Shown: piece after piece, positions 1 to 5,126 of the stretch
Numbering within the stretch: the first letter of the stretch is position 1
How the letters are laid out: each line of letters begins with the position of its first letter
Origin: Thioglobus_B sp964566765
Lineage (GTDB): Bacteria; Pseudomonadota; Gammaproteobacteria; PS1; Pseudothioglobaceae
Direction: 5' to 3'
Assembly (NCBI GenBank): GCA_964566765.1
Contig: CAZMJI010000061.1
Span: 1 to 6,763 of the forward strand
Length of the DNA: 6,763 nt
The notes under the pieces: model-generated
Told to the model about the DNA's origin: nothing
The model's input: only the letters and a program-made list of their open reading frames with translations
Databases searched by the model: none
Made by a program: the position numbers and the translations under genes

Positions 1-254
1 AATATCGCCCAGGTACTGAAGAGGGTGATTACCAAATTAAATTTAAGAATTTGGTTAAGTTTTTGGAAAACGGTGACAAGGTAAAGGTGACTATTTGGTT
101 CCGTGGCCGTGAGATGCAGCATCGTGAACTGGGTATGGAAATCTTAGACCGTATTGAACAAGAGACTGAAGAATTTGCCGTTGTTGAACAAAAGGCAAAA
201 ATGGAGGGTCGTCAGCTTGGCATGATGCTGGCACCCAAATCAAAGAAAAAGTAA
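1..254 (+). CDS. infC: Translation initiation factor IF-3, C-terminal part (5' end outside window)
   Basis: Partial gene. The reading frame is open from base 3 and gives 83 residues to a TAA at 252-254. An apparent TTG start at base 51 is an internal Leu codon, because the frame continues upstream with YRPGTEEGDYQIKFKNL, which matches IF-3. The visible part is most of the IF3-C domain: RPGT-x-EGDYQ-K, then FLE-GDKVK, FRGREM-H-E-GM, AVVE and the basic tail LAPKSKKK. IF-3 binds the 30S subunit, keeps it apart from the 50S subunit and checks the start codon and initiator tRNA. The C-terminal domain carries most of the 30S binding. The gene sits upstream of rpmI and rplT as in E. coli. There infC starts with AUU and is self-regulated, but the start is outside this window and cannot be checked. 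Identification is secure. Confidence 0.97.
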   Translation, partial: YRPGTEEGDYQIKFKNLVKFLENGDKVKVTIWFRGREMQHRELGMEILDRIEQETEEFAVVEQKAKMEGRQLGMMLAPKSKKK

Positions 255-265
255 GACCTAGGTCT
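254..265. repeat. 12-bp perfect palindrome overlapping the infC stop
   Basis: AGACCTAGGTCT reads the same on both strands and begins at the last base of the infC stop codon. As RNA it could form a 4-bp stem (AGAC/GUCU) closed by a CUAG loop, 36 bases ahead of the rpmI start. In E. coli, L20 represses rpmI and rplT by binding a folded mRNA region around infC and rpmI, so structure here would be in a sensible place. A link to L20 is inference: I cannot align this to the known operator. Confidence 0.4.
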
Positions 266-289
266 GAAAAAAATAAAGCCTGATAGGGC

Positions 290-295
290 GAGGAG
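290..295 (+). promoter_or_regulatory. Shine-Dalgarno of rpmI, decides between two adjacent ATGs
   Basis: GAGGAG lies 6 bases before the ATG at 302 but only 3 bases before the ATG at 299. Normal spacing favours 302. That start also gives the usual L35 N-terminus MPKMKT rather than MMPKMKT. Confidence 0.8.
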
Positions 296-301
296 TAAAT
301 G

Positions 302-499
302 ATGCCGAAGATGAAAACCAATCGAGGTGCTGCCAAGCGCTTCAAAAAGACTGCCAGTGGTGGTTATAAATGTAAGCAATCTCACTTGCGTCACATCTTG
401 ACCAAGAAGAGTACTTCTAGAAAACGTGCACTACGTGCCCCTGATACCGTTGAGAAAGTTGATGTTCCAATGGTTAAGAGAATGTTACCGTACAGCTAA
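302..499 (+). CDS. rpmI: 50S ribosomal protein L35
   Basis: L35 is a small, very basic component of the large ribosomal subunit. The 65-residue product has the family's usual length. It shows the L35 signature from its first residues (MPKMKT-x-RGAAKRFKKT, then HLRHILTKK and the RKR-LR stretch) and ends in LPYS, close to LPYA in E. coli. The start at 302 is chosen over the in-frame ATG at 299 from Shine-Dalgarno spacing and the family N-terminus. It follows infC by 47 bases and precedes rplT by 16 bases, the conserved IF-3/L35/L20 arrangement. In E. coli, L20 represses rpmI translation and rplT is coupled to it. The same control is likely here but is not shown by the sequence. Confidence 0.97.
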   Translation: MPKMKTNRGAAKRFKKTASGGYKCKQSHLRHILTKKSTSRKRALRAPDTVEKVDVPMVKRMLPYS

Positions 500-515
500 T
501 TAGAGGAGTATTACC

Positions 516-881
516 ATGGCAAGAGTATCAAGAGGTGTGCAAGCACACGCAAAACACAAGAAAGTATTAAAGAAAGCAAAAGGTTATTACGGCGCGAGAT
601 CAAAAGTTTATCGCGTTGCCAAGCAAGCGGTTATTAAAGCGGGTCAGTACGCTTACCGTGACCGTCGTCAAAGACGTCGTCAATTCCGTCGTCTGTGGAT
701 CGTGCGTATTAACGCCGAGGCGCGTAATAATGGTTTGAGCTATTCGCAACTCATTAACGGCTTGAATAAGGCCGGTATCGAGGTAGATCGTAAAGTCCTA
801 TCAGATATCGCCATTCATGATAAGGCAGGCTTCAGCGCCATTGCTGATCAAGCCAAAGCCGCATTAGCAGCCGCGAAATAA
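516..881 (+). CDS. rplT: 50S ribosomal protein L20
   Basis: L20 binds 23S rRNA early in 50S assembly and in E. coli also acts as translational repressor of rpmI-rplT. The product has 121 residues against about 118 in E. coli. It shows the family sequence almost throughout: MARV-RGV at the start, HKK-LK-AKGYYGARS-VYRVA (about 14-35), QAVIKAGQYAYRDRRQRRRQFR (37-58), LWI-RINA, then the C-terminal RNA-binding domain with SYSQLINGLNKA and a DRK-LSDIA helix. The tail is Ala-rich (AKAALAAAK). A strong AGAGGAG lies 7 bases before the ATG. An intrinsic-terminator hairpin begins 7 bases after the stop, and the last Ala codons are complementary to its 5' arm (see the attenuator entries). Identification is secure. 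Confidence 0.98.
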   Translation: MARVSRGVQAHAKHKKVLKKAKGYYGARSKVYRVAKQAVIKAGQYAYRDRRQRRRQFRRLWIVRINAEARNNGLSYSQLINGLNKAGIEVDRKVLSDIAIHDKAGFSAIADQAKAALAAAK

Positions 882-900
882 ACCCAATAAAAAGGCTGCT
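866..900 (+). promoter_or_regulatory. Candidate antiterminator pairing at the rplT end
   Basis: AGCAGCC at 866-872, inside the last codons of rplT (Leu-Ala-Ala), is perfectly complementary to GGCTGCT at 894-900, with a 21-base loop. The same 894-899 segment forms the 5' arm of the terminator, so the two structures exclude each other. A ribosome finishing rplT at the stop codon 879-881 would cover the upstream segment and favour the terminator. This is a structural inference. Alanine codons often read GCAGCC, so the match could be chance. Confidence 0.35.
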
Positions 901-917
901 ACCACGCAGCCTTTTTT
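889..917 (+). terminator. Intrinsic terminator or attenuator between rplT and pheS
   Basis: GGCTGC (894-899) pairs perfectly with GCAGCC (906-911) around a 6-base loop TACCAC. The stem extends through A:T pairs (889-893 with 912-916), and the 3' side is a run of six T. This is a classic Rho-independent terminator. It sits where E. coli has the pheS attenuator, but the 55-base gap contains no leader ORF and no Phe codon run with a start. pheS begins 19 bases after the T run, too close for a promoter between them, so pheS must rely on readthrough or on a promoter farther upstream. Confidence 0.85.
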
Positions 918-936
918 AACCGATATTTTTTTCTCA

Positions 937-1950
937 ATGATCGATACAATTCTTGATAAAGCAAAAGCGCAAGTCGCTGACGCTAACGACCTCAAGGCGC
1001 TGGACGATATTCGTGTTCAGTTCTTAGGTAAAAAAGGTGAATTAACCGCACTATTAAAAGGCTTAGGGCAACTCTCTGCTGAACAGCGTCCAAAGATGGG
1101 TGAAGCCATCAACCAGGCCAAAGTTGAGGTGCAAAATCTTTTGAGTGCGCGTAAAGATCAATTAGAAACCATTGAATTAGAAAAACGCCTGGCTGCGGAA
1201 AAAATCGATGTTAGCCTGCCAGGTCGTCATAGTGAAACAGGTGGCTTACACCCAGTAAGCATTACCCTAAACCGTATTCAGGCATTGTTTGCCAAGAACG
1301 GCTTTGAGGTGGCAACCGGTCCTGAAATTGAGGACGATTTTCACAACTTTGGTGCGCTGAACATTCCAGAGCATCATCCAGCTCGTGCCATGCACGATAC
1401 CTTTTATTTTGACGAAAACACCGTACTGAGAACCCACACCTCACCGGTGCAGATTCGTACCATGGAAAATCAAGAACCGCCGGTTCGTGTGATTGCCCCA
1501 GGTCGTGTGTACCGTTGTGATTCAGACGTCACGCACACGCCAATGTTCCATCAGGTTGAAGGCCTGATTGTGGATAAAGAAGCCAACTTTGCTCAATTAA
1601 AAGGCTTGTTGATTGATTTTCTACGTGCTTATTTCGAAAAAGCCGATCTTAAGGTGAGATTTAGACCGTCTTATTTTCCATTTACCGAGCCTTCAGCAGA
1701 AGCGGACATTGAGTGCGTGATTTGTGGTGGTGACGGCTGCCGTGTTTGTAAGAAAACCGGTTGGCTAGAAGTCTTGGGTTGTGGTGTGGTACATCCAAAC
1801 GTATTGAGCGCCGTGGACATTGATGCTGAGCAGTACACAGGTCTGGCCTTTGGCATGGGTGTTGAGCGCTTAGCAATGTTGCGCTACGGTGTGAATGACC
1901 TTCGTCTATTTTTTGAGAACGATGTTCGTTTCTTAAAGCAGTTTAAATAA
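937..1950 (+). CDS. pheS: Phenylalanine--tRNA ligase alpha subunit
   Basis: Cytoplasmic catalytic subunit of the (alpha-beta)2 phenylalanyl-tRNA synthetase, charging tRNA-Phe with ATP and phenylalanine. The product has 337 residues (E. coli 327). The N-terminal coiled-coil tRNA-binding region spans about 1-85. The class II catalytic core follows: GPEIEDDFHNF-ALNIPEHHPAR, then motif 2 (RTHTSPVQIRTM 165-176, PGRVYR 188-193, THTPMFHQVEGL 199-210), FRPSYFPFTEPSAE, and motif 3 GLAFGMGVERL (302-312). Ala304 corresponds to E. coli Ala294, which shapes the Phe pocket. The extra length is mostly an insertion at about 258-275 carrying C260-x2-C263-x4-C268-x2-C271, a zinc-knuckle-like pattern absent from E. 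coli PheS. The ATG at 937 is the only start fitting the alignment, but the upstream sequence is pyrimidine-rich with no Shine-Dalgarno. pheT follows after 9 bases. Confidence 0.98.
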   Translation: MIDTILDKAKAQVADANDLKALDDIRVQFLGKKGELTALLKGLGQLSAEQRPKMGEAINQAKVEVQNLLSARKDQLETIELEKRLAAEKIDVSLPGRHSETGGLHPVSITLNRIQALFAKNGFEVATGPEIEDDFHNFGALNIPEHHPARAMHDTFYFDENTVLRTHTSPVQIRTMENQEPPVRVIAPGRVYRCDSDVTHTPMFHQVEGLIVDKEANFAQLKGLLIDFLRAYFEKADLKVRFRPSYFPFTEPSAEADIECVICGGDGCRVCKKTGWLEVLGCGVVHPNVLSAVDIDAEQYTGLAFGMGVERLAMLRYGVNDLRLFFENDVRFLKQFK

Positions 1951-1959
1951 GGATTTATT

Positions 1960-4323
1960 ATGAACGTTTTATCATCTTGGCTAAGAGAATGGGTAAATCC
2001 TGACGTCAGCGATCAGGCCTTGGCGGATCAGCTAACCATGGCTGGTTTGGAGGTTGATGGTGTTGAGAGTGTGGCACCAGCCTTTACTAAGGTTGTGGTC
2101 GGTCATGTGATCTCTTGTGAAAAACACCCAGACGCGGACAAATTGAACCTATGTCAGGTTAATGTGGGTGAGTCTGAGCCGGTGCAAATTATCTGTGGCG
2201 CGTATAATGTACGTGCTGATCTAAAAGTGATTGTGGCGACTGTCGGTGCCAAGCTACCCGGTGATTTTAAGATTAAAAAAGCCAAGCTGCGTGGCGTTGA
2301 GTCTTTCGGCATGATTTGTTCAGAGGCCGAGTTGGGCATGGCAGCTTCCTCTGACGGCATTGCGGAGCTACCGGCTGATGCACCGATTGGTGAAGACATT
2401 CGCAGCTATCTAAATCTAGATGACAATATTATCGAGCTAGACATTACCCCAAACCGCGGTGATTGTTTCTCAATTTTAGGCGTGGCGCGTGAGACGGCGT
2501 GTAACTATAACCTAAGCTTTGAGCTACCTAAGGTTGAGGTTGAAAGCACAATTGATACACGACTAGATGCGAGCGTAAGCAATACTAAGGCTTGCCCTAA
2601 ATACTTAACGCGCGTGATTAGCGGTGTTAATAATGCAGCAACCACACCAAAGTGGATGGCGGATAAGCTAACACGCTCAGGTCATGCACTGCATTCGCCA
2701 GCGGTGGATATTACCAATTTTGTGCTGATGGAATTGGGTCAGCCAATGCACGCCTTTGACTTAAGTAAGATTGACGGTGAGATCGATGTACGTATGGCCA
2801 AAGCTGGCGAAGAGCTTGAGCTGTTAAACGATTCAACCGTGGCACTAAAAGACGATACTTTGGTGATTGCAGATGATGCAGGCGCCTTAGCGATTGCCGG
2901 TGTGATGGGCGGCATGCGCAGCTCAACGCAGCCAGATTCTAGCGACATTTTGCTAGAGAGTGCTTTCTTTGAGCCGGTATCGATTGCGGGTAAGGCGCGT
3001 GAGTACGGCCTGCATACTGAATCTTCACTACGTTTTGAGCGCGGTGTGGATTTTGAGATTACCGAGCTGGCCATGGCGCGTGCAACCGAGCTAGTATTGG
3101 AGATTTGTGGCGGTCAAGCGGGTCCAGTTAATACCTGTCTTGATGAGTCTGCACTGCCTGAGTTAAACCCAATTACCATCAGCAAAGACAAGATTCAAAG
3201 CGTGCTTGGTTTTGAGCTAGAGAGTGACTGGATTGAACAGCAATTCAGAGGCCTGGATTTCGAGATCACTGCCCAAGATGAGCAGTCTTGGACCATCGTA
3301 CCGCCAAGCTTTAGATTTGATATCCGCATTCCAGCGGATCTGATTGAAGAGCTGGCCAGACTCTATGGTTATGACAAACTGCCGGTACAAAAGCTCTCAC
3401 TAGACGCTGATATTAATACCTTGGCTGAAGCCAAAGTTGACAAATATGACCTGTCTTATGCCTTGGTTAATCGTGGCTATCAAGAGGTGATTACTTACAG
3501 CTTTATCTCTGAGAAATACCAATCTTTGATTGACCCAGAAGCCAAACAAATTGCCTTGGCCAATCCAATCTCGAGTGATATGTCAATTATGCGTTCATCG
3601 CTATTTGCTGGCCTATTGCAGAGCGTTGAAGCCAACCAAAGACGTGGTCATCACAATGCCAGATTCTTTGAAACTGGTCTATGTTTTAACGGTATCCAGG
3701 CTAATGAGCAAAGTCTTAAGATTGCCGGTGTGATCAGTGGCAATCGCCACGCTGCTCAGTGGGCAGCTGCTTCTAGAGAAGTGGATTTCTTCGATTTGAA
3801 GGCCGATGTTGAGGCGTTGTTAGCATTTAGTAAAGCGGATTATCAGTTTGTGGCGTTTGAGCATCCTGCGCTGCAAAAGGGTCAAAGCGCTCAGATTCTA
3901 AGAGATGGCCAGGTTGTGGGTATGATGGGCAGTTTATCACCGGTGGTGCAAAAAGCCTTGTCATTATCTAAGTGCTACCTATTTGAGCTAGATCTGGCCA
4001 GCATTGAGACAGGCAGTATTGCCAAATATCAAGCTTTCTCACAGTATCAAAAATCAGACAGAGACATTGCCCTGGTGCTAGACCAAGATACACCAGCTGA
4101 TGCACTGATTCAAAGCATTAAGGCCTTGGGCCAAGTGCATTTGATTGAAGCAGGCATCTTCGATGTCTACCAGGGTGAGAACCTGGGCGAAAACAAGAAG
4201 TCGATTGCGCTTAATCTGTCTTATCAGTCTAGTGAAGACACCTTGACTGACGAGCAAGTGAACACCTATGTTGAACAGGTGATCGAAACTTTGGCTAACG
4301 AACATTCAGCGGTACTAAGATAA
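1960..4323 (+). CDS. pheT: Phenylalanine--tRNA ligase beta subunit
   Basis: Beta subunit of phenylalanyl-tRNA synthetase. It holds the tRNA and hydrolyses mischarged Tyr-tRNA-Phe. The product has 787 residues (E. coli 795) and all expected domains. These are the N-terminal LREWVNP and TMAGLEVDGVE, an EMAP-type tRNA-binding domain (about 39-150, with HPDADKLN and GDFKIKKAKLRG), the B3/B4 editing domain (about 210-390), B5 (about 402-475, ending YGYDKLP), a catalytic-like core (about 476-690, with GYQEVITYSF) and the C-terminal ferredoxin-like anticodon-binding domain (about 693-786). Editing-site residues are present: His264 in GQPMHAFD and Thr353 in LHTESSLRFERGVD. Ser355 stands where E. coli has Ala356, a small-for-small change. 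AAGGA lies 6 bases before the ATG. The stop overlaps the ihfA start by one base (TAATG). Confidence 0.98.
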   Translation: MNVLSSWLREWVNPDVSDQALADQLTMAGLEVDGVESVAPAFTKVVVGHVISCEKHPDADKLNLCQVNVGESEPVQIICGAYNVRADLKVIVATVGAKLPGDFKIKKAKLRGVESFGMICSEAELGMAASSDGIAELPADAPIGEDIRSYLNLDDNIIELDITPNRGDCFSILGVARETACNYNLSFELPKVEVESTIDTRLDASVSNTKACPKYLTRVISGVNNAATTPKWMADKLTRSGHALHSPAVDITNFVLMELGQPMHAFDLSKIDGEIDVRMAKAGEELELLNDSTVALKDDTLVIADDAGALAIAGVMGGMRSSTQPDSSDILLESAFFEPVSIAGKAREYGLHTESSLRFERGVDFEITELAMARATELVLEICGGQAGPVNTCLDESALPELNPITISKDKIQSVLGFELESDWIEQQFRGLDFEITAQDEQSWTIVPPSFRFDIRIPADLIEELARLYGYDKLPVQKLSLDADINTLAEAKVDKYDLSYALVNRGYQEVITYSFISEKYQSLIDPEAKQIALANPISSDMSIMRSSLFAGLLQSVEANQRRGHHNARFFETGLCFNGIQANEQSLKIAGVISGNRHAAQWAAASREVDFFDLKADVEALLAFSKADYQFVAFEHPALQKGQSAQILRDGQVVGMMGSLSPVVQKALSLSKCYLFELDLASIETGSIAKYQAFSQYQKSDRDIALVLDQDTPADALIQSIKALGQVHLIEAGIFDVYQGENLGENKKSIALNLSYQSSEDTLTDEQVNTYVEQVIETLANEHSAVLR
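4243..4272 (+). promoter_or_regulatory. Possible internal promoter for ihfA within pheT
   Basis: TTGACT (4243-4248, 5 of 6 to the -35 consensus) and TATGTT (4267-4272, 4 of 6 to the -10 consensus) are 18 bases apart. A transcript starting near 4279 would have a leader of about 44 bases before ihfA. In E. coli, ihfA has its own promoter inside pheT, which makes the position reasonable. The match is weak and lies in coding sequence, so it may be chance. Confidence 0.3.
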
Positions 4324-4607
4324 TGTCAATGACCAAGAAAGACATTGCGGATAAATTGGTTGAAGCACTGGGTGTGAGCAATGCACAGGCCTTAGAGCTA
4401 ACCAACACCTTTTTTGAGCAAATCAAGGGCGCTTTGGCAACCGGCGAAGAGGTTAAATTATCGGGTTTTGGTAATTTTAATATCCGCGAGAAGTCGGCTC
4501 GACCAGGACGCAATCCTAAAACGGGTGAAGAGGTGATGATTTCAGCCAGAAAGGTGGTGACCTTTAAGGCCGGCCCTAAACTAAAGGCAGCAACCGAACA
4601 GGCTTAG
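4323..4607 (+). CDS. ihfA: Integration host factor subunit alpha
   Basis: Alpha subunit of IHF, the heterodimeric nucleoid protein that bends DNA sharply at specific sites. It assists transcription, recombination and replication. The product has 94 residues (E. coli 99, with a longer C-terminal tail). The DNABII fold is clear: two N-terminal helices, then GEEVKLSGFGNF (41-52) and the beta-arm motif RPGRNPKTGEE (60-70), whose Pro65 is the intercalating proline. It closes with ISARKVVTFKAGPKLK. RPGRNPKTGE and the position after pheT identify IhfA rather than HU or IhfB. The start at 4323 forms TAATG with the pheT stop and aligns MSMTK with E. coli MALTK. The ATG at 4329 is a possible alternative. 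No strong Shine-Dalgarno is visible, suggesting coupling to pheT. Its TAG overlaps the stop of the convergent gene. Confidence 0.96.
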   Translation: MSMTKKDIADKLVEALGVSNAQALELTNTFFEQIKGALATGEEVKLSGFGNFNIREKSARPGRNPKTGEEVMISARKVVTFKAGPKLKAATEQA

Positions 4608-5074
4608 TCAGAGATGGCTTGCATAAAGCCTTTTAGCACTGGCATGACCTTGTCAACAATCTCTTTATTCTTGCTTTCATTAACCACTTGATCTGCGAGT
4701 TGCTTTTGAGTCTCGTTTAGCGTGACCTGATAGTTGTCATCAAACTCAAAGTTGATAAAGAAAAAGCCTTTGGCTTTATCACGTACTGAGCGTACCGATA
4801 GGAAATCAGTTTCCCAAGACAGCTCAGCCTGAAAAACTGCATCAGAATCACTCTCATCACGCTTCACCAGAATCAGGGTTGAACCAAAGTGAAAGATGAA
4901 ATGATTGGCGCTGCAGCTAGAGGCGCCTTTGTCTTCAACCTCGCCCTGAGCAATGGCATCGGCAATCTTTTTTAATTGCTCGCTGTTTAGGCTAATGTAC
5001 TTAGCATCTAAGTACTCATTTAGATCAGCCTCAGGGTAGTTGTTTTTAATAAACTCAACAAGTCGTTGTAGCAT
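4604..5074 (-). CDS. Hypothetical small soluble protein, not recognised
   Basis: I do not recognise a family. From the ATG at 5074 the product has 156 residues. A GTG at 5083 would add three (MSS). Neither has a good Shine-Dalgarno. ATG is slightly preferred as the commoner start, with a GGTG 6 bases upstream. The protein is acidic, with no signal peptide or membrane segment. It reads as an N-terminal helical part (MLQRLVEFIKNNYPE and SLNSEQLKKIADAIAQ), a central strand-rich part with aromatic and charged residues (about 58-113, including HFIFHFGSTLILVKRD and FFFINFEF), and a C-terminal helical part. There is one cysteine (C54). Upstream lies the AI-2E-family gene, 52 bases away, with a TATAAT box between. 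The gene is convergent with ihfA, and its TAA overlaps the ihfA TAG by three bases. The even coding pattern suggests a real gene. Confidence 0.75.
   Translation of the reverse strand: MLQRLVEFIKNNYPEADLNEYLDAKYISLNSEQLKKIADAIAQGEVEDKGASSCSANHFIFHFGSTLILVKRDESDSDAVFQAELSWETDFLSVRSVRDKAKGFFFINFEFDDNYQVTLNETQKQLADQVVNESKNKEIVDKVMPVLKGFMQAISD
4616..4634 (+). terminator. Weak candidate terminator after ihfA
   Basis: GGCTT (4616-4620) pairs with AAGCC (4626-4630) around a 5-base loop GCATA, followed by TTTT (4631-4634). It starts 8 bases after the ihfA stop and lies inside the 3' end of the convergent gene. The stem is only 5 bp with three G:C pairs and the T run is short. It is the best terminator-like structure near the end of this operon, but it is weak. 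Confidence 0.35.
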
Positions 5075-5104
5075 ACTTGACACCGCGTTAGAATAAAAGC
5101 GCTT

Positions 5105-5110
5105 ATTATA
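5105..5110 (-). promoter_or_regulatory. TATAAT -10 box before the hypothetical gene
   Basis: On the minus strand the gap between the AI-2E-family gene and the hypothetical gene contains a perfect TATAAT. A convincing -35 at 16-18 bases is missing: the expected place reads roughly ATCCTA. An 8-base palindrome AAGCGCTT (5097-5104) follows directly and would cover the expected transcription start. The box suggests the last gene can be transcribed separately, but without a -35 the call is tentative. Confidence 0.4.
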
Positions 5111-5126
5111 CCGTTTTTGTCAGGTT

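Noticed and set aside
937..1444. Search for a pheM-like leader peptide near pheS
   Set aside because: No ATG, GTG or TTG opening a short Phe-rich ORF exists between the rplT stop and the pheS start, so no leader peptide was called.
3013..3027. Loss of editing in PheT because of Ser355 in place of the E. coli Ala356
   Set aside because: Serine is small, the neighbouring Thr and the editing His are intact, and variation at this site is common, so editing is probably normal.
2739..3074. 111-residue minus-strand open frame inside pheT
   Set aside because: It lies wholly within pheT opposite a well-conserved coding region and has a low-complexity Ser/Ala composition typical of a shadow frame.
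3530..3733. 67-residue plus-strand open frame within pheT
   Set aside because: Out-of-frame shadow of the conserved pheT core; no ribosome binding site and no recognisable protein.
4281..4293. IHF-site-like sequence near a possible ihfA promoter
   Set aside because: Two of the nine fixed consensus positions mismatch, which is expected often by chance; autorepression could not be supported.
4563..4580. Imperfect 18-base palindrome with GGCCGGCC in the centre, inside ihfA
   Set aside because: It encodes the conserved FKAGPKL stretch, has no loop or T run, and is more simply explained by codons.
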